From positions 85,123 through 130,752 of the forward strand of contig JACERV010000012.1 of assembly GCA_013911065.1 (NCBI GenBank): a DNA stretch of 45,630 bases. Direction: 5' to 3'. The notes below the pieces were generated by a model, which saw only the letters and a list, made by a program, of their open reading frames with translations, ran no database searches and was not told the origin of the DNA. Shown piece by piece: positions 34,691 through 41,697 of the stretch (its first letter is position 1; the number at the start of each line of letters is the position of its first letter). The translations under genes and the position numbers were made by a program. The stretch is from Ruminococcus sp. GTDB taxonomy: Bacteria > Bacillota > Clostridia > Lachnospirales > Lachnospiraceae.

Positions 34691-34864
34691 CTAAAACCTA
34701 TACAAAGCCGCTCCTATTGTAATTATCACTCCAATAATACTCACGATACGATAAATCTTAACTGATTCAGAATCCTTTTTCTCTTTATTCATATAAAAGA
34801 GCCCTGCAATTAGCATACCTACTCCAACAATTAGAAATAAACCGAATATTACCCATTCCTTCAC
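34691..34864 (-). CDS. Small two-helix membrane protein coupled to the P1B-ATPase
   Basis: A 57-residue protein with two transmembrane helices (WVIFGLFLIVGVGMLIAGLF and IYRIVSIIGVIITIGAALY) and a charged connecting loop. I chose the GTG at 34864, which overlaps the ATPase stop as GTGA and has GGAGG 8 bases upstream inside the ATPase gene; an ATG at 34879 is an alternative. The overlap indicates translational coupling, so it may be an accessory subunit of the pump. No family is recognised. Confidence 0.72.
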   Translation of the reverse strand: MKEWVIFGLFLIVGVGMLIAGLFYMNKEKKDSESVKIYRIVSIIGVIITIGAALYRF

Positions 34865-36720
34865 TTCATTTTCCTCCATTTCAACAGTAATGATGAGTTA
34901 ATAATCACTGCTACAGAACCTACATTATGTACGAGAGCACCCACTACCGGGGTTAATACTCCGGTAATCGCTAATGCAATTGCAGCAAAATTAAGTATCA
35001 TGGATGCAGCAAGGTTAACATTAATAGTTCGCATAACTTTTTGTGAAAGCAACAGTAAATGTGGAATTTCCTTAATATCATCACCTACAAGTGCAATATC
35101 TGCCGCTTCAATTGCAATATCACTTCCCACACCTCCCATCGCCACACCCACTTGAGCCGCTTTCAATGCCGGTGCATCATTTATACCGTCTCCTACCATG
35201 CAGATCAACTCACCTGCTCTTTGATAATCCTTTATGGCCGCCAACTTGTCTTCTGGCAGACAATTCGCTCTCACGTCGGCTATTCCCGCAATTTCAGCCA
35301 TATGAACTGCTGCCTGCTGCGCATCGCCGGTAAGCAAAACTGTACCGATTCCTGTTGCGCCAATTTCTTTTATTGTTTGTGCCGCGTCAGGCCTTAACGT
35401 ATCCGAAAGCGCAATATAGCCGATTACCTGCTCTCTATCCGTTATATAGATGACCGTACATCCCTCCCCTTTTGCTGAATCCACATTTTGCATGAGCTGC
35501 CCGGATAAACTTAAATGATTTTCCCCAACAAGTGCTTCATTTCCTGCAAAAATCATATTGCCATATACCTGCGCCGCTACTCCCCGGCCGGGCAATAATT
35601 TAAACTCCTCCGGCTCATGAGGAGCTTTTCCAATCATTTTCCTATAGTAAGCTACAATTGCTTTTCCAAGGGGATGTTCCGAGTGAAGCTCGGCTACAGC
35701 AGTAATCTCAAGCAGTTTTTCGCTATTCATATCGGGTATACAACTTTCTACTTTTACCACGGATGGTTTGCCAAAAGTAAGTGTACCAGTTTTGTCAAAT
35801 GCTATGCGCCTTACTTTTGATAAACGTTCTAATGCATCACCACGGCTGACGAGAATACCATACTTTGTCGCATTTCCAATCCCTGCCATGATCGCGGTAG
35901 GTGTTGCTAATACCAATGCACATGGGCAGAATACAACAAGAATGGTCACTGAACGGATGACTTCCCCGGTAACAAACCATGTAACGCCAGCAGCAACGAG
36001 TGCAATCACTACAATCCAGGTTGCCCACCGGTCTGTTATACTCACTATTTTCGCCTTTCCGGCATCCGCTGATTCCACAAGACGAATCATTCTCTGTAAT
36101 GAGCTATCTTCACCGACCTTTTTTGCTGCCATGTCAAAAGTCCCAAATTGGTTCACCGTCCCACTTTGTACTTCATCACCTTCACTTTTGTCAACCGGAA
36201 GCGATTCTCCCGTCATAACTGACTGGTCAACAGAAGTCTGCCCTTTTATAATTAATCCATCAACTGCAATAGTCTCTCCGGCTAACACCCGGAGAACATC
36301 TCCTATCTTCACCTGTTCTGCCGGTATCACTCTTTCCTCACCCTCTGATACAACCCTTGCTGTAGCAGGTGTAAGATGCACCAATTTTTCGATTCCGGCA
36401 CGCGCTTTGGCAACGGTTCTTTCTTCCAAAAACGCTCCGATCGCCATAATAAAAGCGACTTCGCCCGCTGCAAAAGTTTCACCAATAATAACCGAAGCAA
36501 TTAAAGCTATGGATACTAATACATCCGCTTTTATGTCAAATTCTGTAATAAGCCCTACGATTGCACCTTTTACAATTGGAATCCCGCAAAGCAAAATAGC
36601 AACCCATGCTATATCCACCGGAAGTTCCCCAATATTGAAAAAGCTAAATATCAATGATATTACTGAAAGTATAAGAAACAGAATTGTTCTTTTCTCATCA
36701 TCTTTTAAAAATGCTATCAC
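34861..36720 (-). CDS. Heavy-metal P1B-type ATPase (CsoR-linked)
   Basis: The 619 residues hold the actuator TGES motif, the ion-path CPC in TM6 (VVFCPCALVLATPTAI), the phosphorylation motif DKTGTLT, the HP of AELHSEHPLGKAI and GDGINDAPAL. There is no N-terminal metal-binding domain. The start is GTG at 36720, after AGGAG at 7 bases; frames further upstream run through the CsoR operators. The terminal helices read LVHNVGSVAVIINSSLLL. They lack the YN and MxxSS residues of copper P1B-1 pumps and the Lys/Asp of zinc P1B-2 pumps, so the metal is uncertain. Regulation by the adjacent CsoR-type repressor suggests Cu(I). Confidence 0.92.
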   Translation of the reverse strand: MIAFLKDDEKRTILFLILSVISLIFSFFNIGELPVDIAWVAILLCGIPIVKGAIVGLITEFDIKADVLVSIALIASVIIGETFAAGEVAFIMAIGAFLEERTVAKARAGIEKLVHLTPATARVVSEGEERVIPAEQVKIGDVLRVLAGETIAVDGLIIKGQTSVDQSVMTGESLPVDKSEGDEVQSGTVNQFGTFDMAAKKVGEDSSLQRMIRLVESADAGKAKIVSITDRWATWIVVIALVAAGVTWFVTGEVIRSVTILVVFCPCALVLATPTAIMAGIGNATKYGILVSRGDALERLSKVRRIAFDKTGTLTFGKPSVVKVESCIPDMNSEKLLEITAVAELHSEHPLGKAIVAYYRKMIGKAPHEPEEFKLLPGRGVAAQVYGNMIFAGNEALVGENHLSLSGQLMQNVDSAKGEGCTVIYITDREQVIGYIALSDTLRPDAAQTIKEIGATGIGTVLLTGDAQQAAVHMAEIAGIADVRANCLPEDKLAAIKDYQRAGELICMVGDGINDAPALKAAQVGVAMGGVGSDIAIEAADIALVGDDIKEIPHLLLLSQKVMRTINVNLAASMILNFAAIALAITGVLTPVVGALVHNVGSVAVIINSSLLLKWRKMK

Positions 36721-36736
36721 CTTCCCGCTCCTTTCA

Positions 36737-36750
36737 TACCCATAGGGGTA
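36737..36750 (-). promoter_or_regulatory. CsoR-type operator near the ATPase start
   Basis: TACCCATAGGGGTA, a G/C-box dyad of the CsoR type, lies 17-30 bp before the ATPase start codon and downstream of its promoter. Confidence 0.7.
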
Positions 36751-36767
36751 TATGTATTTACCATAAG

Positions 36768-36797
36768 AGTATACCCCCATGGGTATGTTCTTGTCAA
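36768..36797 (-). promoter_or_regulatory. Promoter of the P1B-ATPase with CsoR operator in the spacer
   Basis: On the minus strand TTGACA (36797-36792) and TATACT (36773-36768) are separated by 18 bp that contain the dyad at 36772-36785 (plus strand TACCCCCATGGGTA). Repressor binding between -35 and -10 explains metal-inducible control. Confidence 0.8.
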
Positions 36798-36830
36798 TAA
36801 AAAAAGCAACCTTTTTCAGTTGCTTTCTGT
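36798..36830 (-). terminator. Terminator of csoR
   Basis: On the minus strand AAAGCAAC pairs with GTTGCTTT around GAAAAAG and is followed by TTTTTTTATT. It directly precedes the ATPase promoter, so csoR and the ATPase are separate transcripts. Confidence 0.85.
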
Positions 36831-36840
36831 ACATATATGA

Positions 36841-37116
36841 TTAAGACATCCGTGAGAAATGCTCAACGGCTTTTGCAAATTCCGCAATTGTTTTGTCGGC
36901 ATCACCATGTTCTATGCCCTCTCTGACACAATGATTGAGATGTCCTTCTAAAATCACCTGTCCAGCTTTATGAAGCGCACCTTTTGCAGCATTAATTTGA
37001 ATCAGAACGTCTTCACATGGAACATCTTCATCTATCATTTTGTCAATTGCCCTAAGCTGTCCCATAATTTTATTTAACCTTCTATGAAGGTTATCAGTAT
37101 CCATACATTGACGCAT
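36841..37116 (-). CDS. csoR: CsoR-family metal-sensing repressor
   Basis: The 91-residue all-helical repressor has the CsoR Cys-His-Cys set: Cys34 (DVPCEDVL), His59 and Cys63 (GHLNHCV). The 25- and 4-residue spacing is the same as Cys36/His61/Cys65 of mycobacterial copper CsoR. RRLNKIMGQLRAIDKMI is the DNA-contact helix. The ATG follows AGGAGG. Operators of the expected TACCC-N-GGGGTA form lie before csoR and, twice, before the ATPase. Nickel/cobalt or formaldehyde relatives differ in the His position, so copper is favoured. Confidence 0.93.
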   Translation of the reverse strand: MRQCMDTDNLHRRLNKIMGQLRAIDKMIDEDVPCEDVLIQINAAKGALHKAGQVILEGHLNHCVREGIEHGDADKTIAEFAKAVEHFSRMS

Positions 37117-37135
37117 GATTTATCCTCCTTCCATA

Positions 37136-37149
37136 TACCTGCGGGGGTA
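37136..37149 (-). promoter_or_regulatory. CsoR-type operator before csoR
   Basis: TACCTGCGGGGGTA, matching the two operators before the ATPase, lies just after the predicted csoR promoter and 20 bp before its start. Confidence 0.7.
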
Positions 37150-37156
37150 TGCTCAA

Positions 37157-37185
37157 AGAATACCATGATTATTCTATACCGTCAA
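37157..37185 (-). promoter_or_regulatory. Promoter of csoR
   Basis: On the minus strand TTGACG (37185-37180), a 17-bp spacer and TATTCT (37162-37157). The operator at 37136-37149 follows within the likely start-site region. Confidence 0.65.
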
Positions 37186-37213
37186 TATCTTCTAAGCGGA
37201 GAGACTACCTGCT

Positions 37214-37417
37214 TTATTTAAAGGATTTTACAATCAGATCATCCAGATAACCTAATACTGGTATAAAATCTGGTATTAAATCAATTGGGGACAATGCATA
37301 AACCACTATTATTCCTGCAAGTACCTTTGCAATTATTGGGGTTTTCCTATCTTTTAGAGCAAGATATAATGCAGGGATATCTTGCTTCAACTGTTTTGCA
37401 CGCCTTTTTAAATCCAC
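37214..37417 (-). CDS. YkvA/DUF1232-family small membrane protein
   Basis: The DUF1232 signature ALSPIDLIPDFIPVLGYLDD is intact after LALKDRKTPIIAKVLAGIIV, with a single hydrophobic segment. I prefer the GTG at 37417, right after the VOC stop, giving 67 residues; the frame is open up to 37474 over the VOC gene. Its function is unknown. Translation is probably coupled with the VOC gene. Confidence 0.8.
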   Translation of the reverse strand: MDLKRRAKQLKQDIPALYLALKDRKTPIIAKVLAGIIVVYALSPIDLIPDFIPVLGYLDDLIVKSFK

Positions 37418-37421
37418 AATT

Positions 37422-37898
37422 TCACCTATTGTAAGTAATCCTTTTATCCTTTTTGTCCCAACTCTGCAACTCAATAATATTTCCCTCTATATCTGTCGCA
37501 TAAACAAAAATCGCTTTTCTTCCATCCTCATACTCAGCATGTACCAACTCGCCTACTGTTGTACCGCCTTTTTCCATAATCTGCCGAAGGGTTTCCGCCA
37601 CATCATCCACCTCAAAAGCAAGATGGGCAAAACCGTATGCGTTAATCGGATGAACATGATTTCCCTCCATTTGGTCATAAGAAAATATCTCAATCGTTGG
37701 GTAATCTTCCTCATATCCGGGCAAAGCTAAATGTTCTCCTGTAATATGCGCATTTGTTATCCCAGTCATCCGGTCCAGCCATGCTCCCCTCAAATCACGC
37801 TTTTCTTCAATGCTCTTACAACCAAATACGTCTTTGTAAAATTCAATCAGCTTTTCAGAATCTTTAGCAATAATATTTGTATGTACGTAACGAATCAT
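37422..37898 (-). CDS. VOC/glyoxalase-like metalloprotein
   Basis: The 158 residues form a two-module vicinal-oxygen-chelate fold: VHTNIIAKDSEKLIEFYKDV in the first half and GFAHLAFEVDDVAETLRQIM with DIEGNIIELQSW in the second. Histidines and a Glu at the usual metal positions (H6, His of FAHLAF, E of NIIELQ) are present. Substrates range from methylglyoxal to fosfomycin or aromatic diols, and none is indicated here. The ATG at 37898 follows GGGAGGG. A promoter-like element shared with the cyclase at 43.3 kb lies about 75 bp upstream. Confidence 0.88.
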   Translation of the reverse strand: MIRYVHTNIIAKDSEKLIEFYKDVFGCKSIEEKRDLRGAWLDRMTGITNAHITGEHLALPGYEEDYPTIEIFSYDQMEGNHVHPINAYGFAHLAFEVDDVAETLRQIMEKGGTTVGELVHAEYEDGRKAIFVYATDIEGNIIELQSWDKKDKRITYNR

Positions 37899-37971
37899 AG
37901 TAATCCCTCCCTTCTCCCACCACTGTTTTGACATGCCTTAGCGCTGCAATTCTGGTAACTAAATAGCTCTA

Positions 37972-38010
37972 CTGATTATAACATGACAGCTCTCATTTTT
38001 CGATGTCTAA
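37972..38010 (-). promoter_or_regulatory. Extended -10 promoter element A (VOC gene)
   Basis: On the minus strand the element has ACATCGA, then GAG, then CATGTTATAAT (exact TGnTATAAT). It matches element B at 43399-43437 at about 28 of 39 positions, upstream parts included. Confidence 0.6.
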
Positions 38011-38318
38011 TTCAGTAAAAAGCTCCTCTTGTGGATTATAAGCAATACTCTTGTAATTAGCAGCATTGCGGGCAACTCAATCAGCGGTTGAATTACCATG
38101 ATTAGATGTATGAGTAGCTCATTAGGGAATACCAAAAGTGCTACACCAAGTGTCATGGAAGAATTTTTTGCAATAGACGAAAATACTCCAAGCCCTCTTT
38201 CCTTATGCTCCATGTTTTTTAATTTGCCCATCATCACCTTTCCCAACTGCGCCAACGAAAAGTGTAAAATCAATATCACAAGAAGGATGCTATCGTTAAT
38301 ATTTGCTTTTATCTCCAT
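38007..38318 (-). pseudogene. C-terminal fragment of a BASS/ACR3-like transporter
   Basis: The 103 residues contain three hydrophobic helices with AQLGKVMMGKLKNMEHKERG, then SIAKNSSMTLGVALLVFP, resembling the last third of bile-acid/arsenite permeases (normally ~300-350 residues). The first two thirds are absent: the frame starts over the end of the nitroreductase gene with no clear ribosome site. I read it as a fragment left by deletion. A small stand-alone membrane protein cannot be excluded. Confidence 0.5.
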
Positions 38319-39103
38319 TCAATTCCAGCTTTTTTTCTGGGAGCCGTCCGCATATATTTAACATCCGGATATCCCATTGCAAGACAGGTTACCACCTTTT
38401 CTTTTTTGGCAAGGCCAAGCTCTTTTCTAATCCTTTTGCTTAGTTTTGCTGCCACAGCGAAAAAGCCCACATACAGCGTACCAAGCCCCATAGCCTCAGC
38501 CATCAGCTCCATACTCATCGATGCAAGAGAGGCATCCACGTCATCATCCGAAATAATAAAGAGAACTGTTGGCGCTCCATGGAAAAAGAAGCCTGGTTTT
38601 AATTCGTGTCTGCTTATGTCATAAGGGAGCTTAACAAATTTGCTCACAATTTCCAACAGGCGCTTCAGCTTCCTGAATGTTTTCAGTGCCTCATTTTCAA
38701 ATATGGGAATGCTTTTTTGTGCAACAATATATCTTATCCTTTGCTTATTACTTCCAGTAGGTGTAAAGCGCCCTGCTTCTATGATTTTATGAATTACTTC
38801 CTTTTCTACCTGCCTATCTTTATAGTGCCTTACTGACCGCCTGAACTGTATTGTGTTGAGAAGAATATCTTCATCAATACCGAAAATGTTTTTATCATAT
38901 GTTTTAACTTCATTCATATCGTATCCGCTCATAGTAAAAACATCTTTTGGACATATAGCAACACAATGACCGCATTCAAGGCATTTTTCAGCCAGCATTG
39001 TGGCTTTTCCATTTTGCAGTTCAAGCACATGGTGCGGACAGTCTTTACAGCACAGTCCACAGCCAATGCATTTTTCTATATCAATTTTTACGGTACTATT
39101 CAT
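38309..39103 (-). CDS. Ferredoxin-nitroreductase fusion protein
   Basis: Residues 1-60 form a two-cluster 4Fe-4S ferredoxin (CIGCGLCCKDCP and CLECGHCVAICP). Residues ~80-264 form an FMN nitroreductase (RRSVRHYKDRQVEKEVIHKI, GRFTPTGSNKQ, LGTLYVGFFAVAAK). The protein should use reduced ferredoxin electrons to reduce nitro or other oxidised groups in the cytosol. It is directly downstream of an ArsR-type gene (23 bp) and probably in the same transcript. The physiological substrate is unknown. Confidence 0.93.
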   Translation of the reverse strand: MNSTVKIDIEKCIGCGLCCKDCPHHVLELQNGKATMLAEKCLECGHCVAICPKDVFTMSGYDMNEVKTYDKNIFGIDEDILLNTIQFRRSVRHYKDRQVEKEVIHKIIEAGRFTPTGSNKQRIRYIVAQKSIPIFENEALKTFRKLKRLLEIVSKFVKLPYDISRHELKPGFFFHGAPTVLFIISDDDVDASLASMSMELMAEAMGLGTLYVGFFAVAAKLSKRIRKELGLAKKEKVVTCLAMGYPDVKYMRTAPRKKAGIEWR

Positions 39104-39126
39104 TACTTACACCTCACTATTCTCAT

Positions 39127-39462
39127 TTACATGGTTGATTTCATCAAATGTTCAATATCCACAACTAATTTTTTCAGTACATTTAATTTCTCGGAAACAT
39201 TAATATAATAAAAGTTTTTAGTCCCTTCCTCTCTCATTTTTACAATTCCTATATCCTTCAATATTTTCAATTGATGTGATACGGCAGGGCGGGAAAGATG
39301 TGTTTTTGCTGTGATCTCACCAACACGCATTCCATTTTTGCAATCAGATTCCATTAAAACCAGGAGTATTATCTGACGTGTTTCATCACCGATTGCTGTT
39401 AAAATTGATTGTGCATTTTTAAAATCTTCTTGTATTATTTTTATTTGTTCTTGTTTATCCAT
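39127..39462 (-). CDS. ArsR-family transcriptional regulator
   Basis: The 111 residues are an ArsR winged helix: AQSILTAIGDETRQIILLVL, HLSRPAVSHQLKILKDIGIV and the wing REEGTKNFYYIN. A metal-binding ELCVCDL-type motif in helix 3 is absent, so it may sense something other than arsenic or zinc. The ATG at 39462 has AGGTG 6 bases upstream. It heads the ArsR-nitroreductase-permease fragment unit. Confidence 0.93.
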   Translation of the reverse strand: MDKQEQIKIIQEDFKNAQSILTAIGDETRQIILLVLMESDCKNGMRVGEITAKTHLSRPAVSHQLKILKDIGIVKMREEGTKNFYYINVSEKLNVLKKLVVDIEHLMKSTM

Positions 39463-39638
39463 AATTAACACCTCGCTTTTTGTTCTTTGGTTCGCACTAA
39501 TAAACCATTAAATGTATAATACTTTTAAAAAAGAAAAAATACAACATTGAGAAAGCAAAACGAGACGAATTTTTTTAATTTTATTTTCATAGATTTTGTT
39601 TTATTTCAATTTTATTTTTTATTTAAATCTTGGCACAA

Positions 39639-39675
39639 AAAAAGACGCTCTGCTTTACAGAAACGCCTTTGATAT
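39639..39675 (-). terminator. Terminator of the cupin gene at 39.8 kb
   Basis: On the minus strand CAAAGGCG...CTG pairs imperfectly with CAG...CGTCTTTTTTTG, ending in seven Ts, about 80 bp after the cupin stop. The rest of 39463-39756 holds AT-rich sequence and a small GGTAAG/CTTACC inverted repeat at 39681-39701, but no gene. Confidence 0.75.
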
Positions 39676-39756
39676 TTGGTAAGATGCTTCTACTTACCTA
39701 TTCTATTCAATTTTCATTTGCTGTGTTCCAACACTCCTGGTCTATAACCTAAGTTA

Positions 39757-40104
39757 TTAAACATTTGCATCTGTTGCAAAGGCCTCTGAACCCATTGGTG
39801 AAATTGTGACGTAAAGGCGCAGGACATCTTCGCCGATGTTTATAACCTGCAGGCTTTCCTGCCCGTCAACCTGCATTAACTCTCCCACCTGCAACAAGGT
39901 TTCATTGCCATCCGTAACAACTTTGGCATTCCCCTCCATAACCTGCAGGAAAAGAGTTGATTCTAGATGTGTGTGTCCCGGTAGTATTTCCCCTTTTGCA
40001 ATGTTTAGAACAAAGGCAATTACATTATCGCTTTTGAAAATCATCCGCTTGGCAATTTTTCCTTGAGGCTCATGAAAATAATCATTGAAAGTAAACTTGT
40101 TCAT
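39757..40104 (-). CDS. Small cupin-domain protein
   Basis: The 115 residues form one cupin barrel, with motif 1 as LPGHTHLESTLFLQVMEG (two His, one Glu) and motif 2 as GELMQVDGQESLQVINIG, where the usual His is replaced by Ser. A metal site may therefore be incomplete. The ATG follows AAAGGAGG. It stands alone on the minus strand behind a TATACCC/GGGTATA dyad at 40140-40161. Confidence 0.87.
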   Translation of the reverse strand: MNKFTFNDYFHEPQGKIAKRMIFKSDNVIAFVLNIAKGEILPGHTHLESTLFLQVMEGNAKVVTDGNETLLQVGELMQVDGQESLQVINIGEDVLRLYVTISPMGSEAFATDANV

Positions 40105-40139
40105 AGATAAATCCTCCTTTAATTTAATTCTAATCTTTA

Positions 40140-40161
40140 ATATACCCCAATTAGGGTATAT
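40140..40161. promoter_or_regulatory. Dyad operator upstream of cupin
   Basis: ATATACCC and GGGTATAT are separated by 6 bases, 36 bp before the cupin start. The half-site equals the CsoR-type half-site at 36.7 and 37.1 kb, but the gap is 2 bases longer. The surrounding 40105-40442 contains no gene. Confidence 0.55.
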
Positions 40162-40388
40162 AATAACTAATTTCTTTTCTACAGAATGTTTAAATGTCTA
40201 TCTATTTATATTATTATATCATCAATTGGAATATCCTGTCTATCGGTTATGACAACAATTCTCACATACATTTCTATCTTTTTAAACGTATCCGCATCGA
40301 TAATGTATAATTAATTCTGCAGATTAAAAATTCCTATGTATTTATTGGAGCACTTCCCAAGAGATATCAAAGCACTTGAATAAGTGTT

Positions 40389-40430
40389 AATGGGTAGGAG
40401 GAAAATTAAATAATTTTCCTCCTACCCATT
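40389..40430. repeat. Perfect 19-bp inverted repeat after the sugar dehydrogenase gene
   Basis: Arms 40389-40407 and 40412-40430 (AATGGGTAGGAGG...) pair perfectly around 4 bases, 13 bp past the gene's stop. There is no T-run on either strand. It may act as a terminator or RNA-stabilising hairpin. Confidence 0.65.
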
Positions 40431-40442
40431 AGGTGCAAAGTG

Positions 40443-41513
40443 TTATATCCGAAGAATTCTATCATTTCCGGGACTCGGAAGTCCTCTGCCGTCCAAGTTG
40501 CTGGTAGTAAGGTATATAGAACCATCCCTCGCCTGATAGGCTTCTCTTAATCGTCCGTAACGGACCTCCAATAATTGTTCCACATTAACTACTTGTGTGC
40601 CGGATTCGTCGAAGGTGATTGCCAGGAGTACACTCCCCCGAAGTGTTGATACAAACAACTGACCTATTCGGGGACCAGTGGTTACAAAGGCTATTCCCGC
40701 AGGGGCCCAGGTATCATTCCCGCTTTGTATGACAGGTTTAATAAAATCATATCCCTGCATTTCTTCATCACCTATAACTAAAGGCCAGCCATAGTTGCCG
40801 CCCGGTTGTATGATATTAATTTCATCATGGGCTGTTTCTCCATGATCCGAGGCATATAACACATCGCTGCTATTCCAGGCCAAGCCCTGAGGATTTCTAA
40901 GTCCCAGGGCGTAAACTGGCGAGCCCTGAAAGGGGTTATCAGCGGGAATACTTCCGTCTGTTCCAATACGTAAAATCTTACCTGCCAGACTATTTATATC
41001 CTGTGCAAGATCACGTTCACCGGCATCACCAGTAGTTATATACAGGTAACCATCGGGGCCAATTTTTATCCTTCCGCCATTATGGACCTGGCCTGCTGGA
41101 ATTTGGTCCAAAATAATTTCCTCCTCGGGTACTATATTGTCCTGAATGCGCATACGTACCACACGGCTGTAAAGCCCTCCGTTTTCCTCATAGGTATACA
41201 TAAGATAAATATATCCGTTTGAGAGAAAATCCCTGTCTAAAGCAAGCCCCATAAGCCCGCCTTCTCCCATACTGACAAAAGGAGGGCCAAATGTATACAA
41301 TGGCACCGGATTCAATATCCCGTTTTCTATGACACGCAAGTTTCCTCTGCGCTCCGTAAAAAACAGCCTGCCGTCTTCACTAAGGTCTACTGCCCAAGGT
41401 ACATGAAGGTTTTCTGCAATGGTCTCAACCTGGAATGAAGAATTCTGAGCTTTAAGTATACCCGACTGGTTATAATCCGCTTCGCTGAATGCGATAAAAC
41501 GTCCGTTAATCAT
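40443..41513 (-). CDS. PQQ-type soluble sugar dehydrogenase homologue
   Basis: This 356-residue six-bladed beta-propeller matches the GSDH/soluble aldose dehydrogenase family: NLHVPWAVDLSEDGRLFFTE, GEGGLMGLALD, His144 in QVHNGGRIKIGPDG (the catalytic base position), GLRNPQGLAW and YGRLREAYQARDGSIYLTT. The family oxidises aldoses with pyrroloquinoline quinone in the periplasm. Here there is no signal peptide (it begins MINGRFIAFSE), and PQQ synthesis is not expected in such an anaerobe. A non-PQQ role or a scavenged cofactor is possible. AAGGA precedes the ATG. Confidence 0.88.
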   Translation of the reverse strand: MINGRFIAFSEADYNQSGILKAQNSSFQVETIAENLHVPWAVDLSEDGRLFFTERRGNLRVIENGILNPVPLYTFGPPFVSMGEGGLMGLALDRDFLSNGYIYLMYTYEENGGLYSRVVRMRIQDNIVPEEEIILDQIPAGQVHNGGRIKIGPDGYLYITTGDAGERDLAQDINSLAGKILRIGTDGSIPADNPFQGSPVYALGLRNPQGLAWNSSDVLYASDHGETAHDEINIIQPGGNYGWPLVIGDEEMQGYDFIKPVIQSGNDTWAPAGIAFVTTGPRIGQLFVSTLRGSVLLAITFDESGTQVVNVEQLLEVRYGRLREAYQARDGSIYLTTSNLDGRGLPSPGNDRILRI

Positions 41514-41697
41514 GACTTATTCCTTAATCTGCTTTACCGGCATTGCCTGCCGTATCCTCTCTAGTACTATATGTAAGAAAACAGAATTATGTGCGCGGTA
41601 TGTCCTATACAAATTACTTCCAATCGCGCTGTCTGAAAGCGGCGGGAACATCCCTGCCAACACCACTTAGAATCAAAGTGTTCCGTCATCCTGAGTA

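Noticed and set aside
35768-36745. 325-codon plus-strand frame opposite the P1B-ATPase
   Set aside because: It lies fully antisense to a well-supported ATPase and its composition is a mirror of that gene.
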